Position numbers and translations under genes: made by a program
Origin: Coriobacteriaceae bacterium
GTDB lineage: Bacteria; Actinomycetota; Coriobacteriia; Coriobacteriales; Eggerthellaceae
NCBI GenBank assembly: GCA_031256895.1
Contig: JAIRPR010000102.1
Span: 1 to 38,220 of the forward strand
DNA: 38,220 bases
Direction of reading: 5' to 3'
Notes under the pieces: generated by a model
Databases searched by the model: none
What the model saw: the letters and a program-made list of their open reading frames with translations, nothing else
Told to the model about the DNA's origin: nothing
Shown here: in pieces, positions 30,901-37,034 of the stretch
How the letters are laid out: the number at the start of each line of letters is the position of its first letter
Position numbering within the stretch: the first letter of the stretch is position 1

Positions 30901-31844
30901 ACGGTACCCGCCAGCTCGACGTACGCGCTGGTTGCGTTGATCAGGCCTTGGCTGCCGCTGGCTGCGGAAGACACGTTCTCCAGCCTGATGGACCAGTTCG
31001 AGCCGTTCCCGGCGGTTGTGGCGTTCTGGCGCATGATGAAGGCGTTCGTGGCATTGACATAAGGCTTGCGCACGATGAGGTCCTTGACTGTCATGGTAAG
31101 TGCTGAAGTCGTGTTTGCCAAGCTGATTGCATTGGCCACGTTGTTGTCGCTGCCGAAATCCAGGGTGTGGCCGTTGCCTGCTATGGTCACGTTCTTGGTG
31201 AAAGCGGCCGGGCGATCGGCAGCAGCCGTGCCGGCAGGACGTATGATGTCGGATTTCAGGGAGATGGTGTTGGCTGGGGCGCCCAACACATCGTTTGCGT
31301 CGTTGACCCTCTTGATAGCGGCAAGGAACTCCGCCCAGGTGCTGACCCCTATGACCCCGGGGGCGTCATCGGAGTAAGGGCTGATGCCGATACCCCTGGC
31401 CTTCGGCACCTGCAGGCTGCCTTGATCCCCAGCGGGTGTTTGGGCACCCTCTTCGGGGCTTTCGGTCGCCGGCCCGGCTGTCTGCGGGTTGACGGCTTCC
31501 CCGGGGTTCACGGCTGTCTGCGAGTCGATGGCTTCCCCGGGATCGACGGCCTCCTGCGGACTGACGGCTGTCTGCGGGTTGACGGCTGTCTGCAGGTTGA
31601 CGGCTGTCTGCGGGTTGACGGCTGTCTGCGGGTTGACGGCTGTCTGCGGGTTGATGGCTCCTTCGGGGTCGCCGGCTGCAAGCCCGACCGGTACAGCAGT
31701 GCCCGACGATACGTTGGGGGCTATTGACGTATCGCGACTGTCGCCGAATGCGGCGAAAGGGCCCGCCGTCAGCAACATCGCAAAACTGAGGAACAGGGCC
31801 AATGCCCGTTTTCTTCCTGAGCCTTTCGGGGCTTTCTTGTTCAT
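18921..31844 (-). CDS. Giant (4307 aa) cell-surface/adhesin-like protein
   Basis: Signal peptide MNKKAPKGSGRKRALALFLSFAMLLTAGPFAAFG; NPQTAV repeats; beta-helix-like region; DUF11-like and SdrD B-like segment (GRIGGILFTDADGDGMFGNGESALAGKQVSLFD); serial Ig/cadherin-like modules (VTYSVTDSDNNT type); InlB-like WTLVYDGNGHTFG...LYAVWQLN; C-terminal VPKAGDST + TM + KRKKEKG. Confidence 0.95.
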   Translation of the reverse strand: MNKKAPKGSGRKRALALFLSFAMLLTAGPFAAFGDSRDTSIAPNVSSGTAVPVGLAAGDPEGAINPQTAVNPQTAVNPQTAVNLQTAVNPQTAVSPQEAVDPGEAIDSQTAVNPGEAVNPQTAGPATESPEEGAQTPAGDQGSLQVPKARGIGISPYSDDAPGVIGVSTWAEFLAAIKRVNDANDVLGAPANTISLKSDIIRPAGTAAADRPAAFTKNVTIAGNGHTLDFGSDNNVANAISLANTTSALTMTVKDLIVRKPYVNATNAFIMRQNATTAGNGSNWSIRLENVSSAASGSQGLINATSAYVELAGTVDWQTHHNGTTNTIETVNVRNLTIKPGAHVTLSGGNSVLHVNGAAGAGFDIGPGAKVELANLYTGNNPLYSHAIWYNNIVAGNTFTVDGATLIGTSTGSGGADNSGVMNLQGTGLVTTITNGAKVRLESLAANSAYVSQVSNSSLIVTGQGTEFSCASLKGYDYHIQAVMRFRVSGNQYFNVTDGAEVHITKKFDKSNNYGDVSALRFGTGTGNGFIVSSGGKVFVTNAGNGTAANPGGTAGTDGGDNTAIEFGANDFTFDVQGAGSAIIINAPYGAAINASNRSNGKINIGQDAVFVAKGRTADAANGATNGIVRATGGNVQISMNNPLYYDFANDRPGGGLIFDTGNSSKFNSTNSDLAVWEKGQDFNASPFKSWTLLDYSLSGADFVTVASAEPGFAAQYNASTKGNGMAAYSRMSANNAPPVIRSAEPATNADKYLRWLGTVPEGLDLNGRSFWDDEVYGIVHVVKANGTTFDTTASMSRSFDSESVYSAETGAAVLEGVLRLEKAASEPGNADLFLEPGDSYEVTAYWRGVPDPTSAKRHIGTDFTSAGPLVVADVVPPLPAASIAPANFYENQSQLSGTWVPGVHDDAPVSVTAQFKRGTAAFAPLPGIATVDPGGTWSFAIQSGFALQAGDVIAIVFADASGNAEPFAQTAVHDRVIPAAATITVQAVAFAITGNNKVIGLKAAQQVVDNAGLLALVEAQGFLLVPSKTAAAIEVESTDFRFGSAAAAGDYRVTVKLKGEDYRETFFVHVDPNDNVVIGTNYYLSYNDITDRKDFAWADRVSNVDLMNEANVCAYKMEGWSNGVLVTSAATRQLVVRYLTKNAVRDDYFTAQVAEEPGTTLATVDVKLSQATLTASSPVVLSLNQSGFADTPAYHKTLGALTASDAVDSSSYLLDDARFVIDPASDAVDVSRRGIYRVVYGTTDSDGNYVTSNARLFIVDMTVVGEYILTGDDFTIFQSKVAPAQGSLRLAQIKLLGKTGVWKMDPAEPRGYREVSYDVDGGGYTDATGSYTYTISPTGAPLTTLSKNIEVVNYVHIDKSLATGQSTLADQGDIVGYLLEVSNSGSLPIPSPIVVQESLDGSFVPPAGWVVGIDYTVDSATRTLTILRSLPAATTWGIGYDHDTAGDTAGLAVTNTASVTAGNDTDSDTNDELFIRGLSLAKELTDAQGNPLAGNEATVTDPVNEVLDYRIRVHMSDDMTPFGSVEIQDILGTDLMLVGNAANVVVTVSKNGNAVAGLVPQANLDTTTNILKIGFSGPYAAVMSKLEGTDINIELKAQVKATGGIYPATATNTAEVYLGGVLHKGLTASERPKAHVLGRIGGILFTDADGDGMFGNGESALAGKQVSLFDAADTAFSAPLETATTDSAGSYGFIVGPGSYVVCAPSPATGLCFTQLVPAGGRVTSAVYSDVDSNGVSPVLVIDRDANGANLSREVNAGYMQAPPDPAVIKAIKDSFTKVVWDPQAGAPAGTGTWAATRTVSDLTERLEYKLGFIVPPAPASGADPFIGFTSIDIKDVMEPGLTLAQVTAPDWNMQVKVGNTVVYRGIANGAQANYTFDSAAIATYLSGQPQGTEVALIVKADLEKVAGLWPSDAVNHGYLTINAASSPDAYVDTTVGLPGQPPDIKFIEYPLVVRQTAASYQMTPDDLKAGLQVTDAEDYPVWDDITGPSTALFTGMSVVPMNSAAAIDTHKVGVYRVRYTATDSTGNTTTAYRAVVVNDGRYLMEDEDNDGKYDIVIGARDFVVAQTKVQDNPSHIRTLSWAEAFDTEGNDLGTTPGLSLVGGIPADYAAAIPADYDFIWCVNGTTAEKKVVGHVVAADVVDSGNKDSQYAVYASHFLANTTEAQAIISTDGFVVAANAQVVKLVATAPDAVAVTGSRGGFAASQGVYPVEFLIQVKDTPPYIIDKAIQHVVVNGTVTDGKPPVLTFNTPLEVWIGDPAQMPVGAILPSAYTDAYGISAIDPDGAGKFPDQPKDITSAVVATPVGGPINLGTRGMHTVHISVTDADLNTVEGDRLVVVNDGAYEVGQGRVLFAKSFVIALGDVVEAPLADKQAQMRGQTGLSLYAGGNEGSVKAGERLGIDQVWIADDGGYGKQQGTYQVTVRGNDNPSSAPSISRIVTAEVVDAQLVVSGPAGTATDTHYLFGNHVVLTPVEADAIQLAGSQSARDADLMTALGAGARKASTDGTLASLGVNIADAGGFFARTTGVQSTGTYTMVLADADGILRLPLIVTVAAGALPVITATPTPLVLPVGTTHTALSQAQLMAGVSADDPDGSPRDITGRVVIDQDGDKIADMPVIYADEPGLTKVTYCVTDDAGNTVWQSRAVIIDDGTFVWNARYIMQANSFIVKDTDVVPHDPDQIKQLSGVKAWRVEGSPVDAGDITVVDDAGYTAVVANYKPVRLGLLNDPLIREVTAKVYGEKIGTNGTAYSILAGGFVMNVADANGIAGSGTAAIEADLKARAGAVSYLRSGSMDNPEGTVVLVSATKKNAPSIGSTFEGLAGSLAEGDLFDLVFQVAQDPTASVTVELLVSNRTAPVLDVPAVKVVPVGDPFPDPGTTADTSPSYLQGVSAYDLEDGALTAISYNKPVDTSVEGAVYRITYSVTDSDNNTVTKDGIVLVGDWPQVDGYYLFAQGFSKEIGDVAGTESEVIAESGAKAIDGRPTLPTGAANPDFGNAVAVIVLDDDGYFGKTPGTFDVVVAVRDHTAANKTIEVKVGPGSGPAITFTQTPLVIPQTLTNHTMTEAELKAAVRVTDAEDYPAWDDVTGPSTALFSGMSVAVMSPGGSINTHNIGVYQVSYTATDSTGNSTTAYRAVVIDDGRFVIEDEDGDGINDIIIGARDFVIQRGAVQANENAIRSLSYAEAFDTQGNDLGVTPGLYLKDGIPAGYNPTNGNGGYPFIWKVPGYKAEKAVTGTVVVADVLGPDSKDSQYAIYASNFMVNTLEAQVLINTDGFIAAADAHVIKLVASAPNAKAHIEDRGGFAASRGDYDVEFTIQVLATTPYFIDKAIQHVVVKGTVSDGKPPLLAYTTPLEVWIGDPAQAPVGAVLPGAYTDTYGVTATDPDGDGKATATVPDKPKDITSAVVASPLGAPVDLAQPGTYRVRFSVTDADLNTTEGDRLVVVNDGRYTLGFGRVLFAKGFVIAKEDVVVGSASAGQLRALSGLSLIAGSNESGQVPAGTPLSPDQSWVANDGGYTKQAGIYPLTFNGYDNPSNAPVLVRTVTAEVVDAQVVSSGPTGQGQDTRFVFGNDIEISPLEADAIQLAAGQGAPEAALLAKLGAGARKGMPDGSLAPLGVVVADDDGFFGRPTGTQATGSYQVVVTDADGAAQLTLTVKVVAGAPPVITAVPSPLVLPRGTSHTALTQAQIMVGVSADDPDGSPRDITNRVILDQDGDKIADMPLIYADEPGVTKVTYCVTDDAGNTVWKSRAVVIDDGSFRWNAAYVLRANSFIVRCGDVDTVDKEGQIKSLSEVEAWKSDGTPIDKFGITVPDDAGYQAVARDYDGIKLSLAIDPSLIREITARVYDDAKVGKNGDLYSILAGAFVMNVPDANQLAGNGLAAIEAAFIARSGAESFLRSGDMAFPDGSLKLVSAVKKNAPAAGTSFDGMAGSLAEGDIFAITFWVEEDHSATVTVELLVSNRTAPVLDVPAVKVVPYNKGTGAVFEEGAATDTVPSYMQGVTAHDSEDGPLTNITHDTPVSLANPQSVFRVTYSVTDSDHNTTTQAGMVLIGDWSIKDGYAISAHDFMIDLTDVTGTDREAIDKAEASAIDVRRYLPDGTENPAFGAAVPLVVLDNGGYDARRPGDFDIMFAIGNDLSVSVDVVARVGAHWTLVYDGNGHTFGNVPAAELYPHNTYAIIKERTVSKDGFTFIGYSLDSAYSPAALGGTPMNGQASTAEMTAASQGIAGNGILYQPGDAILMDSDKTLYAVWQLNAPQPPAIVPKAGDSTTLLMIALFGLTTALELFLMFFVKRKKEKGEDDSRVHLAV
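19410..26010 (-). repeat. Two tandem super-repeats of about 3.3 kb inside the giant gene
   Basis: Anchor VTDAEDYPxWDDxTGPSTALF at about 25900 and 22603; anchor DVPAVKVVP near 23250 and 19935. The order of the four module types is the same in both copies. Confidence 0.85.
31476..31668 (-). repeat. 18-bp coding tandem array (NPQTAV)n after the signal peptide
   Basis: INPQTAVNPQTAVNPQTAVNLQTAVNPQTAVSPQEAVDPGEAIDSQTAVNPGEAVNPQTAG. Confidence 0.95.
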
Positions 31845-32250
31845 AGAGCCTCACTCTCTTCGCATCCTGCGCTTGCCAGCTGTTGCGGATGCCGTCTTGG
31901 TGCCACTCGCGGTCAGGTATCTTGCCCGCACCCCCTGCGTTTTCATGCCGCATCCCAAAGTCAAAGACTCCTGTTGTGCGGCTGACGAAGGGGTCTGGTT
32001 ACCCTTCCACTTTTCTTTTAATGACCCTTCTGCGAATCTTCCCTCATTAAACAGCCTTGATCTGTCATGAGTGCTTATGTGGGATTGTTTCTATCGCAAT
32101 TAAAGTCCGTTTGCACTTTAAAGCAAGACAGTATTATTTTGATGCTCGCAGAATTGCGGTGTAACGAATTGAGCAAATAGCGTCATGACATGTAGCATGG
32201 TCTTGGGCGGAAGCGATGGTGGTGGGGGAAGCGGTGGTGAGGGAAGGTGC

Positions 32251-33681
32251 TCAGCAGTCCACGAGCGGCAGGATGACCTGTACCGCGAAGGTTCCTACTG
32301 GGGGCATCTTGTCGCGTCCTGGGGAACCTGCATCCCGAGTGGTTGCATGCCTTGTCCCCCCCATTTCCTGGCTCAGGTCCTTGGGTTTGAAAGAGGCATC
32401 CATCAGGCCGTCGCACTCGCTTACCCGGCGGCGCACCTGCAGGAGGCCTAACCCATGCGAGGGGCCCTCCTTCTGCGAGAGGAACACTCCTTTTCTGCTT
32501 ATCGGGGCGAGAGCAACGTTCTGTATGTTGAACAGCAGGTTCCTTCCCTGCTTTTTCAGAAGGATGTCGATATGCGGCTCGATCCCCTGCCCTGCCACCC
32601 GGTCGCTTGCCTCTATCGCGTTATCGAGCAGGTTGCCGATGATGGTGACCACGCTATAGCTGTCCACCGGCACGGGTCCGCCCCCTGATACTTCCAGGTC
32701 AAAGGGATGTCTCTTTTGCTTGCACACAGACAGCTTCGCTGCCAGGATAATGTCCATGGCCTTGTTCCCTGTTGTCACAAAGGCCTCGGCATCGGCCATG
32801 ATGCTTTGCAGATAGGCCGTATGGGCTGAAACTGCCTCGGTATCGCCCTTCTGTGCCAGACTGTCGATGACAGCCATGTGGTTCAAAAGGTCATGGCGCA
32901 GCTTGCGAAGCTCATTGGTGGCGCTTTCGAGGTCCTTGATATAGCTTTCCTCAAGCCTCATATAGCCGTCTTTCAAGATCAGGCGTTTCGCGTGGGCTAT
33001 CTGTTGGGTGTAGGCGATATGGAACACCAGGACCATCACCGCGGAACCGGCCACCATGATGCTTTCCGCATTATGGCTGTTCTGTTTGACGTGCTCGTAC
33101 AAAAGCACGCTGTTGAGCACCGACGTGTTGTCGAGCAGCAAGATGATGGCAAACATGCAGGTCCACAACAGTATCGTGGTACCGACCAGGTAGGAAGAAG
33201 GAGCCGATTCCTGGAAGCGGTATATCCGCGACTTCTTGATGAATGACACAGCCAAAACGGTCGCCCCCGCCGTGAGCAACATGCCCGCCACACTGGCGAT
33301 GTCGTCGGACAAGGCGAAGGCCCAGGATACCCGAACGCACAGCAGCATCATAAGGTAGTGGACGCTCACCGCGAAAGCGACCAGCCCCGATAGACGGAAC
33401 AGGTGCCCGCTCAGTTTCCCCTGTGCATTGATGAACAGGTGGATGTACAACATGAGCAGGGAAGTTGCCAAAACCAGCTGCACATAGGCTATCAAGGGCG
33501 TTGACACTATCACGGTGGGAACCAGTACAGCGGTCATCAACAACGAGACCCCCGCTGTGGGCAGGATGCGCGGTATTCGTTCTGCATAGATGTCGTTTAT
33601 CAGTATCACCCCGGCAGCGAACAGGACATACAGGCAAGCAAAGTTCACCAAGATTCCCGGGTTGCTCAAACTTGTCATCAT
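32251..33681 (-). CDS. GHKL-domain sensor histidine kinase (AgrC/LytS-like, multi-TM N-terminus)
   Basis: ELRKLRHDLLNHMAVIDSLAQKGD (phospho-acceptor His), VVTIIGNLLDNAIEASDRV (N box), SHGLGLLQVRRRV (G box). Confidence 0.93.
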   Translation of the reverse strand: MMTSLSNPGILVNFACLYVLFAAGVILINDIYAERIPRILPTAGVSLLMTAVLVPTVIVSTPLIAYVQLVLATSLLMLYIHLFINAQGKLSGHLFRLSGLVAFAVSVHYLMMLLCVRVSWAFALSDDIASVAGMLLTAGATVLAVSFIKKSRIYRFQESAPSSYLVGTTILLWTCMFAIILLLDNTSVLNSVLLYEHVKQNSHNAESIMVAGSAVMVLVFHIAYTQQIAHAKRLILKDGYMRLEESYIKDLESATNELRKLRHDLLNHMAVIDSLAQKGDTEAVSAHTAYLQSIMADAEAFVTTGNKAMDIILAAKLSVCKQKRHPFDLEVSGGGPVPVDSYSVVTIIGNLLDNAIEASDRVAGQGIEPHIDILLKKQGRNLLFNIQNVALAPISRKGVFLSQKEGPSHGLGLLQVRRRVSECDGLMDASFKPKDLSQEMGGTRHATTRDAGSPGRDKMPPVGTFAVQVILPLVDC

Positions 33682-33794
33682 ATACGGACCTTGATCCTTA
33701 CCATGCCGTTGCAGGCCTCAAGCACCTGAGGCCATCAAGAGGATGCAATGCCCAGCAAGCGACATCGACAGAGCTGGTCATTCCGTTGAGGGAC

Positions 33795-34949
33795 TCAAGC
33801 ATTTTCGACCTCAGGGGCACAACCGGCGAACTCCAGCCAGGCGGCAGTCATTTCCTTCTGGCGGTTCCGAGAGATGGGAATCTTTCGTTTGTCCCGCATG
33901 AGAAGCGAGCTTTTGCTCAGACATTCGATATGAGCCAGATTGACCAGATATGAGCGATGGGGGACCACGAAACCGCGGGGGAGCATCTGCTCGATTATGT
34001 CGTTGAAACGCGCACGGAAGACCTCTACCCCGTCGACGGTGTGCAGCTCCACAAACTGCAATTGCGCCTCGAAATAGCAGATGTCGGCTATTGCCACGCG
34101 CTTGATTCCCGTGTTCGTGTCTGCCAGGAATATCTGATCGCTCTTGTTCCTCATATGCCTGCTGGCAAAGTCCAATACCCGCTCGATTTCGCTTTGTCGC
34201 AAGGGCTTGACCAGGAAATCGAAGGCCTGGACCTTGTAGCCGTCGAAGACATATCCAACATTGCTGGTGGTGAACACGATTATTGCTTCCTTGTCCTGCC
34301 TGCGGATTTGGGCGGCTATCCGCAGCCCGTCATCATTGGGCGGCGTCAGGAAAGGGTGTGCGGTGTTGTTGTCCTCGTGCGTGGCGATCGCCCAGTTGCT
34401 GTCCCCGTGCGTGGCGCGGCTGTCCTCGTGCGTGGCGATTGCCCGGACGCTGTCCCCGTGAGTGGCGCGGCTGTCCCCGTGCGTGGCGATCGCCCGGGTG
34501 CTGTCACCGTTCGTCGGAGACCGCTTGATGTTCGTGTTCTGGAAGCTGCCCTGCGTCATTGCTGCGTTCGTGTTCTGGAAGCTTTTCGCCGTCTCTTGGG
34601 CGCTGTTGCCTCCCAGGTCGATATCCAAGAACAAAAGGTCGAAAGGCGCATGCTTCTTCGCATGAAGAAGGAAGCTTGCGGCATCGGAGAATCGGTGGAT
34701 CTGCGGCTTGATGTGCGTACTTGAGCGCGGGGAACCTGCTGGGTTGGTTGAACCGCCCGTGCGGGCAAGGCCGATGCCTCCTGGAGTGCCTCCTGTGTGG
34801 GCAAGGCCGATGCCTCCTGGAGTGCCTCCTGTGTTCAAGGTCACTTCCGGGCACCCACCTTCCGCCATCTGTTTGGCTTCCCATATTTTGATGCCCTGAA
34901 CCAGCTGATTGCGCTGTACCGCATTGTCTTCGCATATGGCTATGTTCAT
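33795..34949 (-). CDS. LytTR-family response regulator with repeat insertions in the receiver domain
   Basis: MNIAICEDNAVQRNQLVQGI (start at 34949), DLLFLDIDLGG phospho-site, IIVFTTSNVGYVFDGYKVQAFDFLVKPL, LytTR DNA-binding RRVAIADICYFEAQ...RSYLVNLAHIECLSKSSLLMRDKRKIPISRNR-type C-terminus. Confidence 0.94.
   Translation of the reverse strand: MNIAICEDNAVQRNQLVQGIKIWEAKQMAEGGCPEVTLNTGGTPGGIGLAHTGGTPGGIGLARTGGSTNPAGSPRSSTHIKPQIHRFSDAASFLLHAKKHAPFDLLFLDIDLGGNSAQETAKSFQNTNAAMTQGSFQNTNIKRSPTNGDSTRAIATHGDSRATHGDSVRAIATHEDSRATHGDSNWAIATHEDNNTAHPFLTPPNDDGLRIAAQIRRQDKEAIIVFTTSNVGYVFDGYKVQAFDFLVKPLRQSEIERVLDFASRHMRNKSDQIFLADTNTGIKRVAIADICYFEAQLQFVELHTVDGVEVFRARFNDIIEQMLPRGFVVPHRSYLVNLAHIECLSKSSLLMRDKRKIPISRNRQKEMTAAWLEFAGCAPEVENA
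34335..34605 (-). repeat. Coding tandem repeat array inserted after the receiver phospho-site (THGDS units; FQNTN 36-bp units)
   Basis: THGDSTRAIATHGDSRATHGDSVRAIATHEDSRATHGDSNWAIATHEDNN; DNA alternates 30- and 21-bp units; ttcgtgttctggaagct at 34531 and 34567. Confidence 0.92.
34755..34830 (-). repeat. 36-bp coding tandem repeat (TGGTPGGIGLAH) in the receiver N-terminal half
   Basis: gtgcgggcaaggccgatgcctcctggagtgcctcct followed by gtgtgggcaaggccgatgcctcctggagtgcctcct; one base differs. Confidence 0.95.
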
Positions 34950-35572
34950 ACACGCCTCCATGTAAACGCTTGTCGAACGCCCGTTGAGCGGGGAATCCCT
35001 ATCGCCGGTGCTGTACACAGGCGAAGACCGAAGCCCGAATGTTCCCCCCACATTGTGCGGGGACACGATGACCCGGTCGGATGCCTCGCATCCGCACCTC
35101 AACCATAAGCCTGTCGTCTCACGGGAACCCAAACGCAGCATTCGCTGGACTCCAAGGCACCGAGGTGCCCCGTCTTCTGGCTGGCCCACTCGACCGCCAT
35201 GCCCCGCACCCGAACAAGCTACTTCAGGGGTGCCTTTTGCAGCCGTTCATACTACACCAGAAGGATAACAATTACAAGAAGTATCAATAATGCTACGAAA
35301 TGCCTTTTTTAATTCCCGTTCACAAGCTGGCCATTGACGGTAACCCGCAATAACGATTTCTCTGTCCCAATCGGCGAAGGGCAATCGGGACACCTGTTGT
35401 CACGTGTTGTCCCTTGGGCGGAAATTTCCGAAAGGATGGTCACAGTTCAGAGGTTGGCCAACGACAACACAGCACCCTGATTGACTCCAATCGAAGAAGG
35501 AGAGAAACTTGCAGGTGAAGCACCCCTGCCGGCTAACCCGTGAACAGTTGCAAAGGATGTCCCTCAATCCCA

Positions 35573-35769
35573 ACAGGAACACACGCAGGAATCCACGCAA
35601 AACCCATGGAGGAACCAATACAGGAACCCATAGAGGAACCAACGCAGGTGCCCATGCGGGAATCGCAACAGGAACCCATGTGGGCGCCCATGCGGGAAAC
35701 GCAACAGGAACCCATGGAGGAACCAACGCAGGAACCCATGCGGGAAACGCAACAGGAACCCATGCGGGC
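35573..35769. repeat. 24-bp tandem array directly 3' of the ACT-domain gene stop codon
   Basis: ggaacccatagaggaaccaacgca / ggaacccatggaggaaccaacgca / ggaacccatgcgggaaacgcaaca and related. Confidence 0.93.
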
Positions 35770-36039
35770 TCATATCTTGTACATGAACTGGAAGACGTCC
35801 TCGCGTTGGATGATGATCTGGACACCGAGGTCTTTTCCTACACCCTGCAGCTGCTCTTGGACCTCGTTGAAGCCGGTTTTGGCGGTATCGAGCGTCACCA
35901 GCATAGTCATCGAGAATATTCCGCTCAGGATGGTCTGGCTGATATCATCGATGTTGGCACCGCAATCGGCCAACACCTTCGATGTTGCCGCAACGATGCC
36001 GCTCCTGTCTTTTCCCAATACCGATACGACACATTTCAT
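35770..36039 (-). CDS. ACT domain-containing protein (UPF0237 type)
   Basis: MKCVVSVLGKDRSGIVAATSKVLADCGANIDDISQTILSGIFSMTMLV... Confidence 0.93.
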   Translation of the reverse strand: MKCVVSVLGKDRSGIVAATSKVLADCGANIDDISQTILSGIFSMTMLVTLDTAKTGFNEVQEQLQGVGKDLGVQIIIQREDVFQFMYKI

Positions 36040-36121
36040 ACGCTTCTCCGTTCAGATGTCTTCATATCCTGTTTCTTCCTGCTCTGAGCAACCAGCCTGC
36101 ACGTTCTCCTTCCCTTACTGG

Positions 36122-36694
36122 TCAACGTGCGAAGATGAGCGAAAGCGCTTCTGATCTCGTTGCCTGGTTGCGCTCGAAGATGCCTCTGACCGCACTGGTG
36201 GTCGTCTTCGAGCCAGGCTTCTTGACCCCGCGCATGCTCATGCACATATGCTCGGCCTCGAGCACCACGATGACCCCTTGGGGCAGCAGGTGTCCGACCA
36301 GGGTGTCCGCTATCTGAGAGGTCAGGCGTTCCTGCACCTGGGGACGCTTCGCAAAAGCATCGACCAGGCGCGCCAGCTTTGAAAGGCCGCAGATACGTCC
36401 ATCAGCCCGGGGGATATAGGCCACGTGCGCCAAGCCGAAGAACGGCACCAGATGATGTTCGCACATAGAATAGAAGGGGATGTCGCGCACCAACACCATT
36501 TCCTCATGATGCTCGTCGAAGGTCACCTCGAAGTGCTGGGCAGGATCCTCGGTCATGCCCGCAAACACCTCCTCGTACATCTTTGCAACACGTGCGGGTG
36601 TTTGCAGCAGGCCTTCGCGGGCAGGGTCTTCTCCGATGCCCTCGAGAATAAGGCGCACTCCCTGTTCGATTTTCTTTGTATCCATTGGCAGCAC
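36122..36694 (-). CDS. folE: GTP cyclohydrolase I
   Basis: [38 protein letters not shown]...[23 protein letters not shown]...[28 protein letters not shown]. Confidence 0.97.
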   Translation of the reverse strand: MLPMDTKKIEQGVRLILEGIGEDPAREGLLQTPARVAKMYEEVFAGMTEDPAQHFEVTFDEHHEEMVLVRDIPFYSMCEHHLVPFFGLAHVAYIPRADGRICGLSKLARLVDAFAKRPQVQERLTSQIADTLVGHLLPQGVIVVLEAEHMCMSMRGVKKPGSKTTTSAVRGIFERNQATRSEALSLIFAR

Positions 36695-36773
36695 CGTCCT
36701 GCCGCATAAGGGCGGCCTCAGTTTCTTGCGCTATCATGATACCACGAGTGATGGGGAAGATGATGCCACTGCC

Positions 36774-36799
36774 ACGGATGTTTCACGTGAAACATCCGT
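36774..36799. promoter_or_regulatory. parS-like palindrome (26 bp perfect palindrome with core TGTTTCACGTGAAACA)
   Basis: ACGGATGTTTCACGTGAAACATCCGT; the 16-bp core at 36779-36794 matches the established ParB parS consensus. Confidence 0.75.
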
Positions 36800-36913
36800 T
36801 CGAGGCCGTCCGTCCGGCGCTGTGGGCAGAACTGGGGCTGGGGCTTGTCCTGGCATCATCACTGTGGGCGGGGCGCCGCTGCATCCTCGGGGGCAGCGCG
36901 TGGCCTGCTGCGC

Positions 36914-37028
36914 TGCACCAACCCCCGTCCAGCGGACACGGGCAGGCGGAAAGTGGACACAGGGACGGTTCATCTGTCCACGTTGAATCGTCCCCGTGTC
37001 CCGCTGGACGGGGGCGAGGCGCTGGTGC
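36914..37028. repeat. Large inverted repeat between the two parS-like sites
   Basis: CCCCCGTCCAGCGG (36922-36935) pairs with CCGCTGGACGGGGG (37001-37014); the stem continues via ACACGGG/CCCGTGT with one bulge. Confidence 0.85.
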
Positions 37029-37034
37029 GCTGCC

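Noticed and set aside
32100-32121. LytTR binding site in the adhesin promoter region
   Set aside because: Only one partial match (ccgtttgc) to the LytTR half-site and no second direct-repeat half-site at the expected spacing; kept only as an inverted repeat of unknown role.
33682-33794. Small AgrD-like peptide gene between response regulator and kinase
   Set aside because: The gap of about 110 bp shows no convincing small ORF with an amphipathic leader and Cys-containing core.
35573-35769. Possible CRISPR array or repeat-protein gene at the 24-bp array
   Set aside because: Units are back-to-back without spacers and open in several frames. No independent gene start or signal supports a separate protein.
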